The notes below the pieces were generated by a model that made no database searches, had not been told where the DNA came from, and was given only the letters and a program-made list of their open reading frames with translations. From CAVVJA01 sp963801715 (GTDB lineage: Bacteria; Actinomycetota; Actinomycetes; Mycobacteriales; Jatrophihabitantaceae): a stretch of DNA of 64,000 nt. Below are positions 44,884 through 54,959 of the stretch, piece by piece (position 1 is the stretch's first letter; every line of letters starts with the position of its first letter). The translations under genes and the position numbers were made by a program. The stretch lies in contig CAWDGB010000005.1 in assembly GCA_963801715.1 (NCBI GenBank), positions 124,001 to 188,000 of the forward strand, given 5' to 3'.

Positions 44884-45897
44884 ATGAGCACACGACACAA
44901 GCCCACCAACGACGACGAGGCCAAGGCGTCCGGCGTCTCTGGGCCGACCGGCTCGACGGCCGTGCACGATCGAGACCGCGTCTTAACGGATCGCCGCGAT
45001 CTCGTTCCGTTCTCGATCCACGACCTCGAGTACCGGCCGCTCGGCGGTGCGCCAACCCCGCGTTGGCAGCACTCCGGCTGGATAGCGCATCCGCTGCCCG
45101 CCGGAGAGCTCACGCCGGCAAACATGATCATGCTTGAGTTCATCCAGGCGTTATCGACCGCGGCCAGCCGTCGTAATCACCATCTGCTGCTCGCCGCAGG
45201 CGACGACAGCGGACTGCGTGATATCCGGGAACTCATCGGATCGGCGGCGATGGACGCATTCGTGCTCGCTACCGTTGCTCCGCATGACCCACGGATAGCG
45301 CTGCTGGCCCGGCGGGGCATTCCGTTCGCAAGCTTCGGACGCACGGAACCGGGCATGCCGCAGAGCTGGGTCGATATCGACAACCGGTCCGCCGTCAGCA
45401 GCCTGACCACGGGCCTGATCAGACAGGGTCATTCCACCGTGGCGTTCCTCGGCTATGCACCGCAGGGCCGGTGGGACGTGGAGCGGGAAGGCGGCTACCA
45501 GGACGCGTTGACTGCGGCAGACCTGCCGACCATCGCCGCCACGCCTGAGCCCGACGGCCCGGCGGCGCAGCATGCCATCGACGCACTGCTCGACGGGAAC
45601 CGACCGCCGACCGCCATCGTCACCGGTAGCGATGTCCTCGCCGCCGCCGTTTACGCGGCCGCGGCTGCGCGGGGAATCCAGGTCGGCACCGACCTCGCAG
45701 TCACCGGCTTCGATGGCAGCTTGATCGGCCGGATGCTCACGCCGGCCCTGACCACGCTGGCCATCCCGACGGGCGATATCGCCCAGCGCCTGGTGGATCG
45801 CGTGCTGCGTGAGCTCGACGAGCCCAGCGATGAGCCAGGAGAGTTGATCATGCCGGAACTCGTCGTCGGCGCGAGCGCATCCCTTCCCGAGCGTTGA
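44884..45897 (+). CDS. LacI-type regulator with degenerate helix-turn-helix
   Basis: 337 aa. The ligand domain (about 65-337) is well preserved: GLIRQGHSTVAFLGYAPQGR, AIVTGSDVLAAAVYAAAAAR and AVTGFDGSLIGRMLTPALTT. The N-terminal region aligns in frame with a LacI headpiece (TNDDEAKASGVSGPTGSTAV, hinge region SIHDLEYRP). However, positions normally occupied by Val in the first helix and by Val-Ser-Arg in the recognition helix are changed (DDEAK, GPTGSTA). DNA binding may be lost or altered. It is convergent with the tetR-atuA operon. Confidence 0.8.
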   Translation: MSTRHKPTNDDEAKASGVSGPTGSTAVHDRDRVLTDRRDLVPFSIHDLEYRPLGGAPTPRWQHSGWIAHPLPAGELTPANMIMLEFIQALSTAASRRNHHLLLAAGDDSGLRDIRELIGSAAMDAFVLATVAPHDPRIALLARRGIPFASFGRTEPGMPQSWVDIDNRSAVSSLTTGLIRQGHSTVAFLGYAPQGRWDVEREGGYQDALTAADLPTIAATPEPDGPAAQHAIDALLDGNRPPTAIVTGSDVLAAAVYAAAAARGIQVGTDLAVTGFDGSLIGRMLTPALTTLAIPTGDIAQRLVDRVLRELDEPSDEPGELIMPELVVGASASLPER

Positions 45898-45914
45898 CCG
45901 TCCCCAGTGCAGCC

Positions 45915-45940
45915 CTCTGGGGGCGGAGCCCTTTCCAGAG
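45915..45940 (+). terminator. Probable terminator after the LacI-type gene
   Basis: CTCTGGGGGC (45915-45924) pairs with GCCC and CCAGAG (45928-45940), leaving three bulged T. A short AT-rich stretch follows. It begins 18 bases after the stop and precedes repeat copy 5. Confidence 0.55.
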
Positions 45941-45943
45941 AAT

Positions 45944-46558
45944 TTATGATCTTCGAGTAATTGTCGGCATTAACTCAACATCACGACTATGAGCGAGCAC
46001 CGCCGTGGCCGCGCGTCGGAGCACCCGGCGCAGTTCGCTGTCAGGGAGCCCGCTCGTGTAGAGCAACGCCGACTGAATAGCACCAATGGCCGCATGCACG
46101 GTGGACCGGGCAGCGTCGTCCGACATGTGGCTCTGAACGAGCAACAGCGCTACCCACTCCTCGACATAGAGGCGCTGCTTGCGGCGCAGCCGCCGTCGAT
46201 CCGCTTCGGGCAGGTTGTTGATCTCGCGGATGTAGACGCGCGCCAACTCCCGATTGGACATGACGAAGTCGACCTGGATGTCGACGAGCTGCGCCAGAGC
46301 CGTTCCCGGATCAGCAGTTCGTCGGAGGACTCGTCGTTGATCCCGACGCAGCCGGTCGATCACCCGGTCGAAGAGCGCGACCAGAACGGCCGACTTGCTG
46401 CCGAAATGCCGGTAGATCGCCGAGCCGGTCACACCGGCTGCCGAGCCGATGTCTGCCATCGACGCGGCGTGGTAGCCCTGCCGCGCCACCAGGTCGGCGG
46501 CAGAAGCGAGAATCTTCTGTTTCCGCTGGGGATCCCGAATGCGCGGCGGTGCGCTCAT
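45944..46558 (-). CDS. TetR-family regulator of the AtuA-carboxylase operon
   Basis: 204 aa. N-terminal HTH near 15-60 (AADLVARQGYHAASMADIGS, GVTGSAIYRHFGSKSAVLVA) and a helical ligand domain. It overlaps the atuA stop by four bases, so it belongs to the same operon and probably controls it in response to an acyl-CoA. Its C-terminus (DVELMPTITRRS) is encoded by repeat copy 5. Confidence 0.88.
   Translation of the reverse strand: MSAPPRIRDPQRKQKILASAADLVARQGYHAASMADIGSAAGVTGSAIYRHFGSKSAVLVALFDRVIDRLRRDQRRVLRRTADPGTALAQLVDIQVDFVMSNRELARVYIREINNLPEADRRRLRRKQRLYVEEWVALLLVQSHMSDDAARSTVHAAIGAIQSALLYTSGLPDSELRRVLRRAATAVLAHSRDVELMPTITRRS
45946..45984. repeat. Dispersed palindromic repeat, copy 5 (diverged)
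   Basis: Left arm ATGATCTTCGAGTAAT (45946-45961), right arm ATTAACTCAACATCAC (45969-45984). Loop only seven bases. The most diverged copy; both arms carry a GAGT core in place of GGACT. It lies inside the 3' end of the TetR gene and encodes its last codons. Confidence 0.65.
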
Positions 46559-48336
46559 CCCGCCGCCAGGAGGCTCACAGGAACGTCTACCAACCGCGAC
46601 CGCAGGTACTCGCCGAGGCCCTTGGCCTGGGGATCCGGTCGGGTCGAGGCCGCCACACCGGCACCCAGGAGCCCGACGACCACAAAGTTCAGCGCACGCA
46701 GGTTCGGCAATTCATAGCGCTCGACGGTCAGGTTGGCGGCCTCCGGGACGAGCTCGCGGAAGAGCTCCACCGTGAGGTAGCCGCGCAGCCAGTCGCATGC
46801 GGCCGGGTCCTTGACCCAGACGCCGACGTTGGCATTTCCCCCCTTGTCGCCGGATCGGGCCGCCGCGATGTGGCCGAGCGGTACCCGAACGGTCGACCTG
46901 ACCGCTCCCGTTGTGGCCGGCGGGTTGTTCGGGCGCTTGATCCTCCGGTCGAATCCGCCTTCAGCCGAAGGCGGCTGGGCCACGATGTGGGACTGGCCGT
47001 CGGGCGTGGTGACCCGCTGGGTGACGAGGTCAGCCGGTACTAGCGCCGGCCAGTAGACGCCGAAGACACTCTCGGCCGATGGCGGAGTGGTGGTGTGAAA
47101 GCCGGCGTAGCCGCCGAGCGCGAGCTCGATCGTGGCGTTGGAGAACGCGCGGCCGACGCGGTGCGGATCGTGGTCCTTCACGGTGATGCGCAGATGCGCC
47201 GTGGCCTGCTCGTTGGTGGGAGGGTCAGCGCGGTCATAACGCAGCAGGCGCACATCGACCTCGTCGAACCGATCGCGCCCACCGAGCAGGCCGAACAGCT
47301 CCTGCTCGGCCCAAGCCGCCTTCTCGACTATGTCGAGGCCGGTGAGGACCAAGGTCATGGTGTTCCGGTAGCCGCCCAAATAGTTGATCCCGACCTTCAA
47401 TGTCGACGGCGGAGGGGAACCGCGCGTCGCACCGACCGAGACCCGGTCCGGACCCAGTTGGGTCAGCTGCACCGTGTCGAAATGCGCAACCACGTCGGCA
47501 TTCAGGTATTCCGGGCCAGCAATCTCGTAGAGCAGCTGAGCGGTCACCGTGTCCGTCGTGACCAGTCCGCCGGTGTCCGGGTGTTTGGTGATGACGCTGC
47601 TGCCGTCGGCGGCGACCTCGGCGATCGGAAAGCCGGGGTAGCGGCGGTCAGTTATCTCCGCCAGCCATGCGTAGTTGCCGCCTGTGGCCTGCGGACCGCA
47701 TTCGATAATGTGGCCGGCGGCAACCGCGCCTGCGAGCGCGTCGACATCAGTGCGCTCCCAGCCGTGCCACCATGCGGCTGGGCCGACGACCAGCGAAGCG
47801 TCCGTTACCCGCCCGCACACGACGACGTCCGCGTCCGCCGCCAACGCCTCGGCAATGCCCCAGCCGCCGAGATACGCATTCGCGGTTACCGGCTCGATCC
47901 GGGCATCGGCCAGAGCCTGACCGGTATCGACATTCGCGAGCGGGTACCCACCAGCGACGATTTCCCCTATACGGCCGGACAAATCGTCACCGTGGACATA
48001 CGCGACACGCACGGCCAGCCCGAGCCGCGCGGCCAGCTGGTCGAGCTGGGTGGCCAGCCCGGCGGGGTTCAGGCCGCCGGCGTTGCTCACGACCTTGATG
48101 CCTCGATCAACGCACGTACCGAGAACGTCCTCCATCTGGGTCAGGAAGGTCGTGGCGTATCCGGCCGTCGGGTCCTTTTGGCGCGACTTCCAGAGGATCA
48201 GCATCGTCAGCTCGGCCAAGTAGTCCCCGGTCAACACGTCGATCGGGCCTCCGTCGACCATCTCGCGAGCTGCGGAAAGCCGGTCTCCGTAGAAGCCGGA
48301 GCAGTTGGCGATGCGCACGGACCGACGATTCGTCAT
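46555..48336 (-). CDS. AtuA-family protein (acyclic terpene utilization, DUF1446)
   Basis: 593 aa. Begins RSVRIANCSGFYGDRLSAAR, followed by GGPIDVLTGDYLAELTMLIL and KVVSNAGGLNPAGLATQLDQ, the AtuA signature. The late domain has HIAAARSGDKGGNANVGVWV. In Pseudomonas, AtuA is needed for citronellol/geraniol breakdown and may act as a lyase or hydratase on branched acyl-CoA; its exact reaction is not settled. It overlaps the carboxylase alpha gene by four bases. Confidence 0.88.
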   Translation of the reverse strand: MTNRRSVRIANCSGFYGDRLSAAREMVDGGPIDVLTGDYLAELTMLILWKSRQKDPTAGYATTFLTQMEDVLGTCVDRGIKVVSNAGGLNPAGLATQLDQLAARLGLAVRVAYVHGDDLSGRIGEIVAGGYPLANVDTGQALADARIEPVTANAYLGGWGIAEALAADADVVVCGRVTDASLVVGPAAWWHGWERTDVDALAGAVAAGHIIECGPQATGGNYAWLAEITDRRYPGFPIAEVAADGSSVITKHPDTGGLVTTDTVTAQLLYEIAGPEYLNADVVAHFDTVQLTQLGPDRVSVGATRGSPPPSTLKVGINYLGGYRNTMTLVLTGLDIVEKAAWAEQELFGLLGGRDRFDEVDVRLLRYDRADPPTNEQATAHLRITVKDHDPHRVGRAFSNATIELALGGYAGFHTTTPPSAESVFGVYWPALVPADLVTQRVTTPDGQSHIVAQPPSAEGGFDRRIKRPNNPPATTGAVRSTVRVPLGHIAAARSGDKGGNANVGVWVKDPAACDWLRGYLTVELFRELVPEAANLTVERYELPNLRALNFVVVGLLGAGVAASTRPDPQAKGLGEYLRSRLVDVPVSLLAAG

Positions 48337-50333
48337 GCGCTCGGATGATCGACGACGGCGAGCACAGCACCAGCGTCCACGGTTTGTCCCGCTGCTACAC
48401 CGACGGCGGTCACGGTCCCGTCCGCCGGTGCGACGACGGTGTACTGCATCTTCATCGCCTCCAGCACGACGACGGGAGCGCCCATCTGGACGTCGTCGCC
48501 AGGACCGACTTCCACGCGAACCACGGTCCCCGGCATAGGCGCCCGCAGCGATCCGGGCGCGGAATGCACCTCCGGCTCAGCAAATCGGGGGACCTCCGCG
48601 AACGCGGTCGCGCCGAGCGAGCTGCTCACCTGCGTGCTCCCTCCGCCGTGCCAGATCCGGAACTTTCGGCGGATCCCATCGACCGCCACATCGACGACGT
48701 CGCTCGCCACGTGGATCACCTCGACGTTGCCGAATGACTCCTCGTTCACCGTGGCGGCCTTCAGGCCGTCGCGAGTAAATCGGTAACCGACTTGGTAGTC
48801 CGCACCGCCAGCCGAGTAGGTCGTCCACTGCGGTTCGCTGGGAACATTGCGCCACCCCGACGGCGCGGCCGCCAGCACGCGCGCCTGCCCGCGGCGTTCG
48901 GCTTGATCGGCCAGGGCCGCAACCAGCGCGTGGATCCGATCCGCCTCCGGAGATCGAGCAGATCGCATCAGCTCGACCGGATCGTGGCGGGCCAGATAGT
49001 CGACGTCGAGGTCGCCGGTGTGGTAGTCGCGTGAGCGCAGCACAGCAACGAGCAGCTCACGGTTCGTTGCCACTCCGTGTACGTAGGTATCCGACAGCGT
49101 CCGGGCCAGAAGACGGCAGGCTTCCTCTCGGGACGATGCGTGCGCGATCACCTTGGCCAGCAGCGAGTCGTAATGCGAGCTGATGGGTGATCCGACGGCA
49201 ACACCGGTATCCACCCGTACACCGGGTGACTCTGGCACCGAGAACCGGTGCAAAACGCCGGTCGCAGGAAGGAATCCAGCAGCCACGTCTTCGGCATAGA
49301 GGCGCGCCTCGATCGCGTGCCCCCGGAGCTGTGCCATGTCGACCTCAGGCGGCAACGGGCGACCCTCGGCCACCTGCAATTGCAGCCGAACGAGATCCAG
49401 ACCGGTAACCAGCTCAGTTACCGGGTGCTCGACCTGAAGGCGGGTATTCATCTCCAAGAAGTAGAACTGGGCGTCGCGATCCACGACGAACTCCACCGTG
49501 CCGACGCCTACGTAGTCGACCGCTCGGCCAGCGGCGACCGCGGCGGCACCCAGGCGCTCTCGCATAGGCGCGTCGACGATTGGAGACGGGCTCTCCTCGA
49601 TGAGCTTCTGGTAGCGGCGCTGCACGGAACAGTCCCGCTCGCCCAGGTCGACGACCTTGCCGAATGCGTCCGCGAGGATCTGGATCTCGACGTGACGCGC
49701 CCTCTCGACGTATCGTTCGGCGAACACCGTGCCGTCTCCGAACGACGATGTCGCCTCGCGTTGGGCTGCCTCCAGGGCGAGCTCCAACTCAGCGGCCGCT
49801 CGGACCAGCCGCATGCCGCGTCCACCGCCGCCGAAGGCGGCCTTCACCAACACCGGAAAGCCGACCTCTCGGCTCACTAGAGCGGTGAGCGGGGTCGCGA
49901 CCAGCTGCGTATCACAGCCGATCTCGACATGCGGCAGTACCGGCACGCCGGCCGCCGCCATCGCGCGCTTGGCCGAAATCTTGGCGCCCATCGTCTCGAC
50001 CACGCGGGCCGGCGGCCCCACGAAGATCAGGCCCGCATTCGTACAGGCGCGCGCGAACATCGCGTTCTCGGCGAGGAATCCGTAGCCGGGGTGAATGGCA
50101 TCCGCATCGGTTAGCCGGGCGGCGTCGATAATGCGATCGCTGCGTAGGTAGGTCTCGGTCGGAGCCGAGCCTGGTAACCGCACCGCCTCGTCGGCGAGCC
50201 GGACGAACGGCGCGTCGCTGTCGGCGTCGGAGTAGACGACGACGCAGGTGATATCCATGGCCTTGGCCGTGCGCATGATGCGCGCCGCTATCTCGCCCCG
50301 GTTGGCGATCAGCAACTTCGCGATAGATCGCAT
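48333..50333 (-). CDS. Acyl-CoA carboxylase alpha subunit (biotin carboxylase + biotin carrier)
   Basis: 666 aa from ATG 50333; the frame runs further upstream but lies inside the beta subunit gene. Biotin carboxylase domain 1-450 (KLLIANRGEIAARIMRTAKA, HPGYGFLAENAMFARACTNA, GGGGRGMRLV, FLEMNTRLQVEHPVTELVTG). The C-terminal carrier domain has the biotinylation site in LEAMKMQYTV near 630. It carboxylates biotin with ATP and bicarbonate. The atuA context suggests a geranyl-CoA or methylcrotonyl-CoA-type substrate. Confidence 0.92.
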   Translation of the reverse strand: MRSIAKLLIANRGEIAARIMRTAKAMDITCVVVYSDADSDAPFVRLADEAVRLPGSAPTETYLRSDRIIDAARLTDADAIHPGYGFLAENAMFARACTNAGLIFVGPPARVVETMGAKISAKRAMAAAGVPVLPHVEIGCDTQLVATPLTALVSREVGFPVLVKAAFGGGGRGMRLVRAAAELELALEAAQREATSSFGDGTVFAERYVERARHVEIQILADAFGKVVDLGERDCSVQRRYQKLIEESPSPIVDAPMRERLGAAAVAAGRAVDYVGVGTVEFVVDRDAQFYFLEMNTRLQVEHPVTELVTGLDLVRLQLQVAEGRPLPPEVDMAQLRGHAIEARLYAEDVAAGFLPATGVLHRFSVPESPGVRVDTGVAVGSPISSHYDSLLAKVIAHASSREEACRLLARTLSDTYVHGVATNRELLVAVLRSRDYHTGDLDVDYLARHDPVELMRSARSPEADRIHALVAALADQAERRGQARVLAAAPSGWRNVPSEPQWTTYSAGGADYQVGYRFTRDGLKAATVNEESFGNVEVIHVASDVVDVAVDGIRRKFRIWHGGGSTQVSSSLGATAFAEVPRFAEPEVHSAPGSLRAPMPGTVVRVEVGPGDDVQMGAPVVVLEAMKMQYTVVAPADGTVTAVGVAAGQTVDAGAVLAVVDHPSA

Positions 50334-50341
50334 CCGGCGTC

Positions 50342-51943
<1,602 letters not shown>

Positions 51944-52045
51944 GTGTGGACACCTACGCGCACGTCCATCGGGCAATGTTAACGGTCATTCACTAAGCCC
52001 GACAGGTCCGAGTCATAGCGGGCATCGATCTGGTACCACAGAGGT

Positions 52046-53407
52046 ATGCGCTTGCTCACTCGCTGGCTCGTGCTGCACGGCCTGGTTCGACTCGCGACCC
52101 GCCGCTGGGCGGCAGCGGGTGACCCACAGGCCGCCCTGATTGCGGACCCCACCGTGCGCGCCAATCCCATTCCCGCGTACGAACGCATCCGGACGCAGGG
52201 GCGGCTCGTCCGCACCCGAATCGGTTACATCACGGCGGATTACGAGATCTCACACGCAGTATTGCGCTCCGACGACTTCAGAGTTACGTCGATCACGACC
52301 AATGTGCCGCCGTGGATTCGTTGGGTGGAACGGGTGACGCGAGGTGTCGCTATGCACCCGCTCGAGGAGCCGTCATTGCTGTCCATTGAGCAGCCTGACC
52401 ACACGCGCTATCGCGCCCTCGTGTCCTCCGTCTTCACCGCGCGGGCCGTGGCCAGGCTGAGTGATCGGGTGGCGAGCACCGCCGATACTCTGCTCACCGA
52501 GATCGCCACCGCCACCGGCGAGGACGCGACGACCGACATCATCGATGCGTACTGCGCGATACTGCCGGTGGCGGTCATCAGCGATCTGCTCGGTGTGCGA
52601 CCCGCCGACCGTCGCCTCGTGCTGGAATTGGGCGAGCTCGCCGCGCCCAGCCTGGACGTCGGTCTGCCGTATCGGGGTTTCCGCGACACCGAGATGGGCC
52701 TGCGGCGCTTTCATGTGTGGCTCGGCAGCCACTTGGCGGAGCTGCGCCGGAATCCCGGCGACGACCTGATCAGCCAGCTGATCCAGGCGTCACTCGACGG
52801 ACGCCCACTGACCGATCGCGAGCTGCGGGCCACGGCCGGTCTCGTGCTCGTGGCCGGGTTCGAAACAACGGTGAACCTGCTGGGCAATGGGGTACGTCTG
52901 CTGCTCGACCACCCTGAACAACTTCGCGTTCTCGAGGCGAATCCGCTGCAGTGGCCGAATGCGGTCGACGAGATCCTCCGGTTGGAATCCCCCGTTCAGC
53001 TCACTGCCCGGGTATGCCGGCGGGACACCGAACTCGCCGGCCAGCCGATCCGCGCCGGCCAGCCGGTCACCACGATCCTTGCCGCCGCTAATCGTGATCC
53101 CGCCATGTTCGCCGATCCGCATGCGTTCGATGTCACTCGACACAATGCCGGGCGGCACCTCGCCTTCTCCAGCGGTCGGCACTACTGTGTCGGCGCCGCG
53201 CTGGCGCGGGCCGAAGGCGAGATCGGCCTGCGCCGGCTGTTTGCTCGGTTTCCGGCCCTCGCATCGGCGGGGATTCCCGTCCGCCGGCCGACCCGGGTAC
53301 TGCGCGGGTGGGTTTCGATGCCGGTGCGCCTGTCCTCGGTATCGCCCGATCCGGTCGTAGCCGGACAGCTCACGCCAGCCAAATCGACGCCACCCCTCGC
53401 GCGATGA
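52046..53407 (+). CDS. Cytochrome P450
   Basis: 453 aa. I-helix LVLVAGFETTVNLLGNG near 270, ExxR in DEILRLESPVQ near 310, and heme-binding FSSGRHYCVGAALARAE near 375-391 with the axial Cys. Soluble bacterial type; redox partners are not encoded nearby. Divergent from the carboxylase operon across 102 bp, so it may oxidise the same terpene-like or branched substrate, but this is only positional. Confidence 0.92.
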   Translation: MRLLTRWLVLHGLVRLATRRWAAAGDPQAALIADPTVRANPIPAYERIRTQGRLVRTRIGYITADYEISHAVLRSDDFRVTSITTNVPPWIRWVERVTRGVAMHPLEEPSLLSIEQPDHTRYRALVSSVFTARAVARLSDRVASTADTLLTEIATATGEDATTDIIDAYCAILPVAVISDLLGVRPADRRLVLELGELAAPSLDVGLPYRGFRDTEMGLRRFHVWLGSHLAELRRNPGDDLISQLIQASLDGRPLTDRELRATAGLVLVAGFETTVNLLGNGVRLLLDHPEQLRVLEANPLQWPNAVDEILRLESPVQLTARVCRRDTELAGQPIRAGQPVTTILAAANRDPAMFADPHAFDVTRHNAGRHLAFSSGRHYCVGAALARAEGEIGLRRLFARFPALASAGIPVRRPTRVLRGWVSMPVRLSSVSPDPVVAGQLTPAKSTPPLAR

Positions 53408-53490
53408 TGCTTGCAGAATCGTCGCCGGCTGGCAGTAGCGCCGAGATGATGTCAGTCAGGGCCTGCGGGACGGACGATTCGCAACGACCG

Positions 53491-54414
53491 CTACCGGTGG
53501 GCGGACCGGTACGCGGCCTGGGCGAGTTCGAAGAGCCGCTCGGTGTCGTGGGTCGCCTCTCGGACGGCCACGACGGCCGCGACGAGTAGTCCGACCAGCA
53601 GCGCAACTCGCCAGATGGACAGGCGAGCCACGGGTGCCTGCAGAGCGCGAACCCGGCTTTGCACGTCGTTGGCGGCTGCGGCGAGGATGGCGCCGGACTG
53701 CCTGGCGGCGCCGGTACCGGTCGCAATACCGGTCAACGCCGAAGCCACGCTTCGACGGTCGCAGGCGGCAGCGGCGTCCTCGTCCGCCCACCGCTCGACG
53801 GACAGTGCCACCGCGGCGGGCAGCCGGTAAAGCAGCGGATTCGCCGCGGCGGCCAACACCGCCGCGGCCTGGTGCAGATGATGGCGGTGGCGCAGGTGAG
53901 ACCGTTCATGCGCGAGCACCGCGCGGCGCTGGTCCCGGCGAAGCACCCGTAACAATCCGGTCGACATCGCAATCCGGCCGGGGCGCCCGGGTACCGCAAA
54001 GGCCCGCGGAGCGGGATCGTCGATCACCGCTAATTCCTGACCGGCCGGTGGGAGCCCCGCCGCCAATCGGTGAGCGGCGAGCAGCGCGCATATCCGGCGG
54101 ACACCGGCGATGACGAATCGGACCGCCAGCACGAGCACCGCGGCGACCGAAGCAGCGGCGACCGGGACAAGCACCGGGTCCTCATGGCGTAGTGCGGTGA
54201 TCGACCAGTGCCCCGACTCGGCGAGCGGTTGCGCCTGCCCGACGAGCGTGAAGCCCAGAAGGGTCAGTGCGGCCGCCGCACCGGCGGCGGCAATGAGGCC
54301 TCCGACGCTGAGCAGCCAGGTTGCCGCCACCGGCGGCAGACGGAGCGCTAGCCGTGGAGCTGTCAGGCCGAACAGCCCGGCGATGACTAGCGGAAGGTAC
54401 ACCGAGGCGTGCAT
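53491..54414 (-). CDS. M56-family membrane metallopeptidase (BlaR1-like without sensor domain)
   Basis: 307 aa. Four or so membrane helices, with zinc motif HERSH in LAHERSHLRHRHHLHQAAAV near 170-190. In BlaR1/MecR1 systems such peptidases inactivate the BlaI repressor. There is no C-terminal penicillin-binding domain, so the trigger is unknown. The ATG overlaps the blaI stop by one base (TGATG), so they are coupled. Confidence 0.87.
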   Translation of the reverse strand: MHASVYLPLVIAGLFGLTAPRLALRLPPVAATWLLSVGGLIAAAGAAAALTLLGFTLVGQAQPLAESGHWSITALRHEDPVLVPVAAASVAAVLVLAVRFVIAGVRRICALLAAHRLAAGLPPAGQELAVIDDPAPRAFAVPGRPGRIAMSTGLLRVLRRDQRRAVLAHERSHLRHRHHLHQAAAVLAAAANPLLYRLPAAVALSVERWADEDAAAACDRRSVASALTGIATGTGAARQSGAILAAAANDVQSRVRALQAPVARLSIWRVALLVGLLVAAVVAVREATHDTERLFELAQAAYRSAHR

Positions 54415-54812
54415 CAGGAGTCGTCCTCGTCGGCCTGCCGGTCGCCGGGCTCGGGCGCGTGATGGTCACCAAGCAGCTTCGCGAGCGTCGCCTCATCGTC
54501 CGGAGTCAACGTGCCGACGAAACGGGTCAGCACCGCCGCGTGGTCACCACCGCGGTCCAACAAGGCCCGCATCCGCTGCGCGGCAAGCCCGGCGTCGTCG
54601 ATGACCGGACGGTAGGCGTGTGCTCGCCCGGCCTGCTCTCGAACCACCGCACCCTTGCGATGCAGTCGAGTCAGGATCGTCTGCACGGTCGTGTAGGCCA
54701 GCTCGCCACCGACGGCGTCGCTGACCTCGCCGGGTGTGAGCGGCCGACCGGCCGCCCACAACGCCGCCAGGACCTCCGATTCCAGGCCCCCGGACGGCCG
54801 CCGCGTCCGCAC
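54414..54812 (-). CDS. BlaI/MecI-family repressor
   Basis: 132 aa from GTG 54812, chosen because GAGGAG lies six bases upstream; a GTG at 54830 is an alternative. Winged helix GGLESEVLAALWAAGRPLTP, then AYTTVQTILTRLHRKGAVVR near 40-60. The C-terminal dimer region contains LDRGGDHAAVLTRFVGTLTP. It likely binds the two operators at 54882-54925 and so controls itself and uppP. Confidence 0.9.
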   Translation of the reverse strand: MRTRRPSGGLESEVLAALWAAGRPLTPGEVSDAVGGELAYTTVQTILTRLHRKGAVVREQAGRAHAYRPVIDDAGLAAQRMRALLDRGGDHAAVLTRFVGTLTPDDEATLAKLLGDHHAPEPGDRQADEDDS

Positions 54813-54881
54813 AATGCACTCCTCTACCACGTGGGACTCAGTCGGACACAGCCCGACGAGTGGCTGCGCGCCCCTAACCGT

Positions 54882-54925
54882 GTCCTACAGTAGCGTAGGA
54901 CTATGCTCCTACAGATTTGTAGGAG
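54882..54925. promoter_or_regulatory. Two BlaI-type operators between blaI and uppP
   Basis: Operator 1: GTCCTACA-GTAG-CGTAGGAC (54882-54901), near-perfect. Operator 2: CTCCTACA-GATT-TGTAGGAG (54906-54925), perfect 20-bp palindrome. Both contain the TACA...TGTA-type core used by BlaI proteins and lie four bases apart, 70-110 bases from blaI and 35 bases from uppP. Confidence 0.85.
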
Positions 54926-54959
54926 TTATTTCGACATCCGACCAGAAAGCTCGCCACTG

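Noticed and set aside
47095..48348. 417-codon plus-strand frame opposite atuA
   Set aside because: Antisense shadow of a well-supported gene; no homology recognised.
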